Origin: Eutrophocola sp049446715
GTDB lineage: Bacteria; Pseudomonadota; Gammaproteobacteria; Pseudomonadales; Pseudohongiellaceae
NCBI GenBank assembly: GCA_049446715.1
Contig: JBMTQX010000066.1
Coordinates: 1 to 16,463 of the forward strand
Length of the DNA stretch: 16,463 nt
Reading direction: 5' to 3'
Shown here: positions 1 through 7,313 of the stretch, in pieces
How positions within the stretch are numbered: the first letter of the stretch is position 1
Layout: the number at the start of each line of letters is the position of its first letter
Notes under the pieces: model-generated
The model's database searches: none
What the model saw: only the letters and a program-made list of their open reading frames with translations
Told to the model about the DNA's origin: nothing
Position numbers and translations under genes: made by a program

Positions 1-2445
1 CTGGCCCTGCTGGCCGGGCTGTCCCGGTTGACCCTGTTGGCCTTCCTGACCCTGCTGGCCATTTTGTGCCGTCTGCTGTGACTGCTGGCCCTGGCCGCGG
101 GACAGCTGCTCGCGCTGCTGCTGCAGTTGTTCCAGGCGATCCTGCAGTTCCTCGGCCTGGCGACGCAGCATTTCCTGTTGGTAGCGCTGGGCATCGGTCA
201 TCTGCTGTTGGTTGCGCAGGTTGTTGGCCAGCTGCTGCTGGCGTTTGGCCAGTTCATCCAGCTGGTTCATGATGTCTTCTTCTTCCGCCTGCTGGGCCTG
301 CGGGGACACGTTGGAACCGGTTTCGTACTGGTTCAGCTCCAGGTCCATTTCCAGTTCAAACATTTCTGCCAGGTCCTGCTGGGCGCGACCGCCACCGCCG
401 CCACCACCACCGCCTTGCTGGTTCTGGATCTGGAATTCGTTGAACACGGCCTCGGCGCGCAGCAGGTGCTGCAGGGCTTCCTGGGCCGGGGCGATGGCGT
501 CATCGAGTTCAACCACGGCCAGGCGCTCGGAAGCGGGGTACATGCTCTGCACGGCGCGCTCCATGTTGACCACGAATTCCTCGATCTGGTCATCCTGGTT
601 GGCCAGCTGGCGGGCGCGTGTGCGCTCGGCCAGGGTCGCGGCCTGCTCGGCCAGCGTGGTCTGCAGTTCGGAGAGCAGGGTGGAGTTGACCTGGATCTGG
701 CCGCTGCTGGCATCTTCGGCCTGTTCGCGAATCAGGTTCCAGGTGGAGGTGATGATCTGACGCTGACGGTTGGAAATCTCGTCCTGCGGGCCGCCCTGCT
801 GGCCGCCACCACCGCCGCCGCCTGACATCTGCGACTGGCTGTAGCGGCGCTGGTAGTTCTGAATCTGGATGAAGAACATGTCGGTGCGCACGGTCTGGGT
901 ACGGTCACTGCCTTCGGCGTAGAAGGAGATCAGGTCGCCCGGTACCAGCGGCACGCCTTCTTCTGCCGGCGGCTGGCTGTCGTCAGTGGCGCCGTCCATC
1001 AGGGCCACGTAGGCCGCTTCGTCTTCTTCGACATCCTGCGCGATGGCTTCCTCACCGGTGATGATCTGGAACTGGCCGACATTGGTGCTGATTTCGGTTT
1101 CTTCCGGCACACGGATGTCTTCGAGCATGAAGATGTGCTCGGCGGTGATGTCACGTACATTGGTGGCCAGCTCGACTTCTTCCCAGTCGCCGCCGTTGAC
1201 GGAGTATTTCAGTTTGAGCGTTTCCAAGTTGAAGTCGTCACTGGCCTCGATGCGCGCGGTGACTTCCTCGATGTTGCTGGCGTTCCAGTCGCCACCGGGG
1301 CGAATGAATTCGATGGTCGGCTTGCCGTCCTCGGCAATGCGGATGAAGTAGTCATCGCTTAGGCGGACCTGTTCACCGCCGACAATGGCGGCAATGTAGT
1401 ACTCGCCTTCGTCAAGCACGTTGAATTCGGTGGTGGCATCCACGCCGTTGATGGTCATGGCCTGGTCGACTTCATTCAGCACCAGGGCACCTTCGCTCAG
1501 CGGTGAAGTGGTGGTGACCTTCAGTTCAATGCGCGTGTCGGGCAGGGTGCGGATATCGCCGACGTTGAACACTTCCGGATCACGTTCGGTCCACTCGGGA
1601 TAGTTGTAGGTCAGCTCCAGGGACTCGATGCCGGGCACATCAACCACGGTGACATCAAATTCCGGGCTGCGCAGGCCGGTGGAGGTGACGTAGTAGGACA
1701 GGTTGTCCTGCATGGCAAAGAAGGTGAACTCGAAACCGGCGGGGCTGCCGACCATGGCCACTTCCTGCCAGTCATTGCCATTCTGGCGCACGTGAATGAC
1801 AGCTTCATCGGGATCAAAGCCTTCTATCACCGCCATGACACGCAGGTTGGCACCGCGGCGCACGCTCTGGTCGCCCGGGGTGACCACGATGGACTGCGGA
1901 GGCAGCAGGTCATCAAAGGCCCAGCCGGCCAGCAGATTGCGCAGGCTGTAGTTCATCATGCCGGGACCGGCCACCAGCAGGATGGCCAGGATGACCACGG
2001 CCATGCCGCCGATACCGGCGGCAATGCTGAAGTCGCGCTGGCTGATGGTGGTCTCGACCGGCTGGGCGTCAGTCAACTTGAGGGTGTCTTCAGCCAGCAG
2101 GTCGCGGAACGGGTTGTTTTCCTCCCGCATTTGTTCATAAGTTTCGATGCGGCCGTCGAGACCTTTGGTGCGCGCCTCGATCTTGTGGGTCAGGTGATCA
2201 TCGATGTCTTTCAGCGGGCGCACGATGGCGGTGATAATGGTGCCGGCCACCGCCAGCACGAGGAAAATACGGAAGGCAGCAACCGTCTCACCGGAAAAGC
2301 CGCTGGCGGTGGAGAACCAGGCGCCAATAACAGCCATCACCAGCAGCACGACGGCGGTCACCGCCAGGCCCTGGATCAGGGTGAGTTTTTTCAAACGAGT
2401 TTTGAAACTGTCTAAATATTGGTCTAGGCGTTTTGAAGTCTGCAT
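1..2445 (-). CDS. DUF4175-like large membrane protein, Gln/Gly-rich (3' end outside window)
   Basis: An uninterrupted minus-strand frame runs from ATG at 2445 to the window edge (815 codons, no stop), so the C-terminus is missing. Hydrophobic segments lie at about residues 21-43, 57-75 and 139-163. A long beta-rich, Ig-like region follows (about 180-520). Next come a six-Gly tract near residue 541, a charged helical stretch, a nine-Gly tract near 681, a Gln/Glu-rich predicted coiled coil (about 735-785) and a Gly-Gln-X triplet run at the edge. This resembles DUF4175/TIGR02302-type proteins, which have N-terminal membrane helices, a long periplasmic part and a Gln-rich tail. Their biochemical role is not known to me. 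The gene starts 41 nt after the BatA-like gene, so the two are probably co-transcribed. A purine-rich AAAGGCAAAGG precedes the ATG. The family assignment rests on architecture, not on a catalytic motif. Confidence 0.75.
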   Translation of the reverse strand, partial: MQTSKRLDQYLDSFKTRLKKLTLIQGLAVTAVVLLVMAVIGAWFSTASGFSGETVAAFRIFLVLAVAGTIITAIVRPLKDIDDHLTHKIEARTKGLDGRIETYEQMREENNPFRDLLAEDTLKLTDAQPVETTISQRDFSIAAGIGGMAVVILAILLVAGPGMMNYSLRNLLAGWAFDDLLPPQSIVVTPGDQSVRRGANLRVMAVIEGFDPDEAVIHVRQNGNDWQEVAMVGSPAGFEFTFFAMQDNLSYYVTSTGLRSPEFDVTVVDVPGIESLELTYNYPEWTERDPEVFNVGDIRTLPDTRIELKVTTTSPLSEGALVLNEVDQAMTINGVDATTEFNVLDEGEYYIAAIVGGEQVRLSDDYFIRIAEDGKPTIEFIRPGGDWNASNIEEVTARIEASDDFNLETLKLKYSVNGGDWEEVELATNVRDITAEHIFMLEDIRVPEETEISTNVGQFQIITGEEAIAQDVEEDEAAYVALMDGATDDSQPPAEEGVPLVPGDLISFYAEGSDRTQTVRTDMFFIQIQNYQRRYSQSQMSGGGGGGGQQGGPQDEISNRQRQIITSTWNLIREQAEDASSGQIQVNSTLLSELQTTLAEQAATLAERTRARQLANQDDQIEEFVVNMERAVQSMYPASERLAVVELDDAIAPAQEALQHLLRAEAVFNEFQIQNQQGGGGGGGGGRAQQDLAEMFELEMDLELNQYETGSNVSPQAQQAEEEDIMNQLDELAKRQQQLANNLRNQQQMTDAQRYQQEMLRRQAEELQDRLEQLQQQREQLSRGQGQQSQQTAQNGQQGQEGQQGQPGQPGQQGQ

Positions 2446-2486
2446 GTCTGCTTTGCCTTTGCCTTTATGAAAAGCCTTGTGTGAAT

Positions 2487-4508
2487 TCAGAGATTGCCGG
2501 TTCTTACGCGCAAGTGCTGGTTGCCCAGGAACGATTCGGCCAGCACGATGATGACCAGCAGGAACAGGAAGAAACGCCAGATTTCCCGCTCTTCGCGGTC
2601 ATCATCGGCAGCCGTGGCGGCATCGGTGGTAATAGCGGCTTCACCGGAACCGGCCGTGCCTGCCACCACATTCTGCCAGTTTTGCAGCACCTGGGCATCC
2701 ATAACAGTGAGATCTGACTCCCGGCGGTCGGGATTCACGGCCACCAGGACCTCACTTGCAGAAGTAATGACCCGGTAAAAGCCGGTTTTATTCAAGGCGA
2801 TGTCCTGGGCCTGGGTGGTGTCGGACAGCGATAAGAGGCTGCTTCCGTCGGGATCAAACACCTGGCCGGACGCGCCGCCGGCGCGGGACAGCTGCAGGAA
2901 GGTGCCGGTAACCTGTTCGCGCACCAGCAGGTTTTCGTTGGACAGGTAACGCGCGGCTTCGGCCATGAAGGTGACGAACACCGGTTTCACGGGCAGGTCG
3001 CTCAGCGTATTGTCCAGCGCGGTGGTGAGCTGCATGAAGCGGCCGCGGCCGATCTGGCGCTCGATCAATACGGGACGATCACCAGCCTGGGCGATCAGGA
3101 TGCGGTCATCCTCACCGGCGGTGACGGGCAGGGTGCGCATGATGACATTGCCCCAGCCGGAGGATTCGCGCAGCACGGGATGACTGCTGTCGATCATGGT
3201 AACCGGGTTGCGGGTCTCACGGCGGATACCGGTGGTGCCCATGGGCAGATCCAGTACCGGAATGGCGGCGCGACCAAGCATGTCTTCACCGACGCCGGCA
3301 ATGACACTGCCGCCGCCGTTGACGTAATCGGTAATGGCCGTGGCCAGGCTGGCGTTCACGGCACTCATGTCTTCAATCACGATCCAGGGATAACGCTGCA
3401 GCACGCGCGGATCGAAATCGGCAATCGGCTGGGTGATGACATCATAGCCGCGCGGCGCGGTTTCCAGCGCGGTGGTGATGTAGGTGACACCGCGGGATTC
3501 GGGATCGTCGGTTAACAACAGGACCGGGGCGGGCGGGGCGTTGTCATACACCGTGTGACGGGTGTCATCGCCGGGCAGGGCATCGCTGGGTGACATGGTG
3601 ATGTCGATGCGGTTGTCGCCTTCGGCAAAGGCGACATCAGGAAAGGTCACGTTCGCGAACTGGGCGCTGCCGGCCTTGCCGAACAGGATTTCTTCGGTGC
3701 CCTGCGGTTGGCCGTTGATGGCCAGGGAAACGGTGCGGCGCTGGCTTTCTTCGGTGTTGTAACTGCGGGCCGTGACAATGATGTCCTGGCCGCTTTCCAC
3801 AACCACTGAGTCGATGGCGATGTTGGGGGTGTTGTCAGTGACGACACGCTGCAGGTCGAGCGTCATCGGGCGACCGTTGATGACATCGGGAATCATGTCG
3901 GCAAAGCGCACGGCCTGGCCGGTCTGCTGGAAGTCGCTGACCAGGTGCAGAATGAAGTTGGCCTGGCTCTGTTCAATCATCGTGTTCAGGGACGACACCA
4001 TCACGCCGAGGTCGAGCTTGCCGTTGCCGGGAGACAGGCTGTTGATGCGTTCCTGCAGCAGCTCGGCATCATCGGTCACCGGCACGATGCTGGTGACACC
4101 GCTGGCGGCGGCATATACGCTGGCGACATCGTCAGCGCCCATGCTGTTGATGATGGCCAGGGCATTGTCCTGCGCCGTATCAAAGGCGCCGTCGGCCGAC
4201 ATGGAGAATGAGGTGTCTATCACGATGACGTGGTGGGTGGTGTCGGCGGTGATCACGGCCTGCGGCGCGGCGAAAAACACCGGGCGCGCAAAGACCAGCG
4301 CCAGCAGCACAAAGAACAAGATGCGCAGCGCCATCAGCAGCAGGTATTTTAGTTTTTTCTGCACGTGAATGCGTTTTTTCGCCGGTTCCAGGAAACGCGT
4401 GGTGGCGAACTGTTCGCGCTCGGTCACCTGGGTTTCCAGGCGGTGCAGCCAGATGGGCAAACCAATGCCGAGCAGGCCGAGCAGAAAAAGAGGGCCGATC
4501 AATGCCAT
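2487..4508 (-). CDS. BatA-like membrane protein with VWA domain
   Basis: The 673-aa product begins with the double-transmembrane BatA/aerotolerance N-terminal module: helices at about 3-21 and 56-75, with the family-typical 'PIWLHRL' and 'ARPVFF' around them. A von Willebrand factor A domain follows with MIDAS motif DTSFS (Asp98, Ser100, Ser102), expected to bind a divalent metal and a protein partner. The middle (about 300-520) looks like the Rossmann/glutamine-amidotransferase-like fold common in these proteins, with no obvious catalytic Cys. A last membrane helix lies near 644-661. The VWA domain therefore probably faces the periplasm. BatA-type proteins usually sit next to moxR and DUF58 genes, as here. 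It is separated from the DUF58 gene by 349 nt of REP elements and followed closely by the DUF4175-like gene. The Shine-Dalgarno is weak (GGATGG). No frame damage is seen. Confidence 0.9.
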   Translation of the reverse strand: MALIGPLFLLGLLGIGLPIWLHRLETQVTEREQFATTRFLEPAKKRIHVQKKLKYLLLMALRILFFVLLALVFARPVFFAAPQAVITADTTHHVIVIDTSFSMSADGAFDTAQDNALAIINSMGADDVASVYAAASGVTSIVPVTDDAELLQERINSLSPGNGKLDLGVMVSSLNTMIEQSQANFILHLVSDFQQTGQAVRFADMIPDVINGRPMTLDLQRVVTDNTPNIAIDSVVVESGQDIIVTARSYNTEESQRRTVSLAINGQPQGTEEILFGKAGSAQFANVTFPDVAFAEGDNRIDITMSPSDALPGDDTRHTVYDNAPPAPVLLLTDDPESRGVTYITTALETAPRGYDVITQPIADFDPRVLQRYPWIVIEDMSAVNASLATAITDYVNGGGSVIAGVGEDMLGRAAIPVLDLPMGTTGIRRETRNPVTMIDSSHPVLRESSGWGNVIMRTLPVTAGEDDRILIAQAGDRPVLIERQIGRGRFMQLTTALDNTLSDLPVKPVFVTFMAEAARYLSNENLLVREQVTGTFLQLSRAGGASGQVFDPDGSSLLSLSDTTQAQDIALNKTGFYRVITSASEVLVAVNPDRRESDLTVMDAQVLQNWQNVVAGTAGSGEAAITTDAATAADDDREEREIWRFFLFLLVIIVLAESFLGNQHLRVRTGNL

Positions 4509-4541
4509 GTCATACCATCCAGATTAATTCGCATGTCCCCT

Positions 4542-4609
4542 GTAGGAGCGGCTTTAGCCGCGAACGACGACTCCGCGAAATTCCATTCGGGGCTAAAGCC
4601 CCTCCCACA
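4542..4609. repeat. REP pair, family A (REPIN-like), copy 1
   Basis: GTAGGAGCGGCTTTAGCCGC with GAACG following (4542-4568) is a hairpin-forming REP of Pseudomonas type. An inverted partner lies at 4585-4609; its reverse complement starts GTGGGAGGGGCTTTAGCCCC. The two stems differ in sequence but both pair internally. It lies in the DUF58 to BatA-like spacer. The bases between this pair and the next element (4610-4701) show nothing I can name. Confidence 0.85.
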
Positions 4610-4701
4610 TCGTGCAGGTATGTTTCCGCAGTTGCAGGTCAGGACAGGAGCGCAGGTCCGTTTCCCGACAGGGGCATATTCCTCACAGCCATGGTTGGCC
4701 A

Positions 4702-4740
4702 TGTCGGCAAACGGCGCATTGCGCCTATGCCGACCTCCGG
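4702..4740. repeat. REP-like hairpin, family B, copy 1
   Basis: The element reads TGTCGGCAAACGGC, then GCATT, then GCGCCTATGCCGACCT. Outer arms GTCGGCA and TGCCGAC pair, and the inner GGCGC and GCGCC pair around a short loop. The same design recurs at 5803, 7120 and 14425. Confidence 0.8.
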
Positions 4741-4763
4741 TCAGTAGATTGGCCTGATCCGTT

Positions 4764-4827
4764 GTAGGTGCGGCTTTAGCCGCGAATGAACACCGACGAA
4801 GATATGCGCGGCTGAAGCCGCTCCTTA
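4764..4827. repeat. REP pair, family A (REPIN-like), copy 2
   Basis: GTAGGTGCGGCTTTAGCCGC (from 4764) faces an inverted arm CGCGGCTGAAGCCGCTCCT at about 4807-4825. Each arm forms its own stem. It lies just after the stop of the DUF58 gene in transcription order, so it could stabilise or end that message, although there is no T-run typical of an intrinsic terminator. Confidence 0.85.
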
Positions 4828-4857
4828 GGGGGTTCATGTTTGCCAATGCGGTCGCCA

Positions 4858-5775
4858 TCATCCGCGCTTCTCCCTGAATGTCAGGTAGTTGTGCAGCGCG
4901 CGGTCCAGTGGCTCTGACGTGTTGAGCAGCACGTGGTCGGCGCGAATGCCGTTGGCGGCTTCCTCGATGGTCTTGATGTGTTTCTGAATCTTTTCCCGGT
5001 ACGCGTTTTTCATGTAGGTGGGTTCCACCTCGATGGCGTCACCGGTTTCCATGTCTTCATACAGCGTGGACTGCTTGATGTCCGGGTTGAGCTCGGCGTC
5101 ATCAAGCAGGTGGAACATGATCACGTCCTGGCCATGCAGGGCCAGCGGACGGATGTTTTCCAGCAGCTCTTCGGCGTCGCAGTAAAAGTCGGAGATGACG
5201 GCGACCAGGCCGCGGCGCTTGATGTGTTCACGAAAGCGCGTCATGGGCTTGTTGATGTCGGTGCCTTTCGCGGCTTCGGCGGCATCGAGCGTGTGTATCA
5301 CGCCCTGCAGCGAGCCCATCTTGCTCGCCGGTGGCCGGTATTCCTTGATCTCGTCGTCAAACAGCATGCAGCCGACGGCGTCATGCTGGCGCGAGGACAG
5401 GTAGGCGAGACTGGCACCGAGGTATTTGCCGTACTGCAGCTTGGTGATGCCGCCGGAGCCAAAGCCCATGGAGGCGGAGGTGTCGAGCAACAGCATCAGG
5501 TGCGAATTGGTTTCGCCGAGGAAGCGCTTGATGACGGTCTTGTCGGTACGGGAGTAGACGTTCCAGTCGATGTAGCGCGGATCGTCGCCTTCGGCGTACT
5601 GGCGGTATTCGACGAATTCCTGGCTGAAGCCGAACTTAGGCGAACGGTGCAGGCCGATGACGAAACCTTCCACGACGGCCTTGGCCACCAGCTCCAGGTT
5701 GGACAGGCTGGCGAGCACGGACGGGTTGAGCAGGCGTGTCTGCGCGTTCTTGTTGTCGGATTGGCTCAGGTTCAT
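4858..5775 (-). CDS. DUF58 domain protein (VWA-like)
   Basis: The 305-aa product carries the DUF58 signature GDDPRYIDW (residues 63-71) followed by 'TVIKRF'. A VWA-like motif DTSAS follows (Asp98, Ser100, Ser102). No membrane helix is evident, so this is probably the cytoplasmic or membrane-peripheral VWA partner of the MoxR ATPase. DUF58 genes almost always accompany moxR, which here lies 261 nt upstream. I chose ATG at 5775 because GAAGG lies 4 nt before it. The frame stays open upstream to a TTG at 5811, but that extension lies partly inside a REP element. The gene ends in TGA at 4858-4860, next to a REP-filled spacer. The enzymatic role, if any, is unknown. Confidence 0.92.
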   Translation of the reverse strand: MNLSQSDNKNAQTRLLNPSVLASLSNLELVAKAVVEGFVIGLHRSPKFGFSQEFVEYRQYAEGDDPRYIDWNVYSRTDKTVIKRFLGETNSHLMLLLDTSASMGFGSGGITKLQYGKYLGASLAYLSSRQHDAVGCMLFDDEIKEYRPPASKMGSLQGVIHTLDAAEAAKGTDINKPMTRFREHIKRRGLVAVISDFYCDAEELLENIRPLALHGQDVIMFHLLDDAELNPDIKQSTLYEDMETGDAIEVEPTYMKNAYREKIQKHIKTIEEAANGIRADHVLLNTSEPLDRALHNYLTFREKRG

Positions 5776-5779
5776 GTGA

Positions 5780-5784
5780 CCTTC
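5780..5784 (-). promoter_or_regulatory. Shine-Dalgarno deciding the DUF58 start
   Basis: GAAGG on the minus strand sits 4 nt ahead of the ATG at 5775. The competing TTG at 5811 has no comparable site and falls in a REP hairpin, so the shorter 305-aa reading is preferred. Confidence 0.55.
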
Positions 5785-5800
5785 GTTTTGTTCATGTTCC

Positions 5801-5980
5801 TTTGTCGGCAAATGCTACGTTATGCCGATCTATGGCTTTATTCCGGTTGTACGTATATTTGCCGGAATACATTTTCATTTCTGGGCAAACGGTGGTCGCC
5901 TTGCCGGATGACGCCCTGAGGGCTCTTCCGGCCTTGTTCGTTGTGTCGAATGGCGCTGCGCTTATCCGACCTACCTCGTG
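5801..5980. repeat. Composite REP-containing repeat, copy 1 (between moxR and DUF58)
   Basis: The order is: a family B hairpin (5803-5834, decayed); a perfect 8-bp inverted repeat TATTCCGG / CCGGAATA (5839-5846 and 5862-5869); the hairpin GCCGGATGACGCCC...TCCGGC (5903-5932); and a family C element ending TTATCCGACCTACCTCGT (to 5979). The same blocks in the same order occur at 7118-7298. This occupies most of the 261-nt moxR to DUF58 spacer. Confidence 0.8.
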
Positions 5981-6022
5981 TCTCATTGGTAGGTAGGATC
6001 AGCCCGCTGGGCGCCATCCGAC
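5943..6022. repeat. REP pair, family C, head-to-head
   Basis: The element GAATGGCGCTGCGCTTATCC with GACCTACC (to 5975) is followed by an inverted relative at 5988-6022, GGTAGGTAGGATCAGCCCGC then GGGCGCCATCCGAC. It resembles the enterobacterial REP/PU arrangement. It ends 15 nt after the moxR stop in transcription order, so it may protect or attenuate the transcript between moxR and DUF58. Confidence 0.75.
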
Positions 6023-6036
6023 ATCGTTCAACCTTC

Positions 6037-7065
6037 TTATGCCGCCGCCGGAATCGCCAGGTCGTTGAGCATGCTATTCAGAATGTCATCGATGGTCACG
6101 CCATCGGACTCGGCATAGTAATTCGGCAATACACGGTGACGCAGGATCGGCACGGCGAGGTGTTTCACATCTTCTGGCGTCACATGGTAACGGCCTTCCA
6201 TCAGGGCTCGGACCTTGGCGGCGAGCACCAGGTTCATAGAGGCGCGGATGGAGGAACCGAAGTTGACGTATTTTTTCACCATCTCGGTGGCCAGCGGATC
6301 GGCCGGGCGGGTGGCGCGTACCACGTCCACCACGTAACGGGTCACTTCCTGGGAAATCGGCACCTGGCGCACCAGCCACTGGAACTTGAGGATTTCCTCG
6401 GCGCTGGTACAGGCGGTCACGGGCGGCATGTCGACACGGCGGGTAAAGCGGTCGAGGACAGCCACTTCTTCTTCCGGTGACAGGTAATCGAGAATCACGT
6501 TGAACAGGAAACGGTCGAGCTGGGCTTCCGGCAAGGGGTAGGTGCCTTCCAGTTCGATCGGGTTCTGGGTGGCCAGTACCAGGAAGGGTTTTTCCAGCTG
6601 GTGGATCTGGCCGCGCACGGTCACGGTTTTTTCCTGCATGGCTTCCAGCAGCGCCGCCTGGGTCTTTGGCGGGGTACGGTTGATTTCGTCGGCCAGCAGC
6701 ACGTTGGTGAAGACCGGACCGGGGACAAAACGCCATTCGCGTTTGCCGGTGCTCTGGTCTTCCTCAACCATGTCGGTACCGGTGATATCGGTCGGCATCA
6801 GGTCGGGGGTGAACTGGATACGCTTGAAGGTCAGGCCCAGGGCCGAGGCCAGGGTGTGCACCAGCAGGGTTTTCGCTGTACCGGGCATGCCGGTGATCAG
6901 ACAGTGACCGCCCACGTAAAGGGTGATAAGCAGGTTGTCCACGATGTGGTTCTGGCCAATGATGGTACCGGCAATCTGTTCCCGGATCTGGTTGTTGGCC
7001 GTCACGAATTTCTGGACGAGTTCGCGGGTTTCTTCGGTATCAAAGGCGTTTTCTGTATCGCTCAT
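6037..7065 (-). CDS. MoxR-family AAA+ ATPase
   Basis: The 342-aa product is a typical MoxR ATPase. It has Walker A GMPGTAKT (59-66), Walker B LLADEIN (123-129), sensor-1 ATQNP (165-169) and the arginine-bearing EAQLDRF (180-186). A C-terminal lid domain follows, with 'VTPEDVKHLAVPILRHR' near 297-313. Family members form rings that use ATP to remodel or mature protein complexes together with VWA-domain partners. Three VWA-type proteins are encoded nearby, making them the likely clients or adaptors. The start at 7065 has AGGA 11 nt upstream. Both flanks carry copies of the same composite repeat, which sets this gene apart from its neighbours physically. I recognise the family but not a specific named orthologue. 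Confidence 0.96.
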   Translation of the reverse strand: MSDTENAFDTEETRELVQKFVTANNQIREQIAGTIIGQNHIVDNLLITLYVGGHCLITGMPGTAKTLLVHTLASALGLTFKRIQFTPDLMPTDITGTDMVEEDQSTGKREWRFVPGPVFTNVLLADEINRTPPKTQAALLEAMQEKTVTVRGQIHQLEKPFLVLATQNPIELEGTYPLPEAQLDRFLFNVILDYLSPEEEVAVLDRFTRRVDMPPVTACTSAEEILKFQWLVRQVPISQEVTRYVVDVVRATRPADPLATEMVKKYVNFGSSIRASMNLVLAAKVRALMEGRYHVTPEDVKHLAVPILRHRVLPNYYAESDGVTIDDILNSMLNDLAIPAAA

Positions 7066-7117
7066 AATGCGTTCCTGTCTGTTACCACGTTTACATTGTT
7101 ATTAGTTCAATTCGTTC

Positions 7118-7300
7118 TTTGTCGGCAAACGACCTTACAGGCCTATGCCGACCTACGTCCTCATTCCGGACATGTTTCCATGTTCCGGTATATATGTTCA
7201 TTCATGGGCGACCGATGGTCATCTTGCCGGATGACGCTTCGCGCTTCCGGCGTTATTCGTTTTGTTGGATGGCGCAGCGCTTATCCGACCTACCTCGTTG
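7118..7300. repeat. Composite REP-containing repeat, copy 2 (between the TPR peptidase gene and moxR)
   Basis: The blocks are: family B hairpin (7120-7157, well preserved); a hairpin CCGGACATG-TTTC-CATGTTCCGG (7166-7188); hairpin GCCGGATGACGCTTCGCGCT with TCCGGC (7226-7251); and a family C element GGATGGCGCAGCGCTTATCC with GACCTACC (7267-7295). Order and spacing match 5801-5980. The remaining bases, 7066-7117, are AT-rich. They hold the moxR Shine-Dalgarno and could hold a moxR promoter, but no good -35/-10 pair is visible. Confidence 0.82.
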
Positions 7301-7313
7301 TTCCATTGTTGTC

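Noticed and set aside
4499..4861. Minus-strand 120-codon frame bridging DUF58 and BatA-like genes
   Set aside because: It is translated REP sequence (repeated 'SGFS', 'FAAKAAPT' words), a known artefact of open REP arrays.
5776..5811. TTG start giving a 12-residue longer DUF58 protein
   Set aside because: The TTG lies in a REP hairpin and has no ribosome site; ATG 5775 has GAAGG 4 nt away.
4933..5919. Plus-strand open frame opposite the DUF58 gene
   Set aside because: Antisense shadow of a recognisable DUF58 protein; it ends inside REP DNA.
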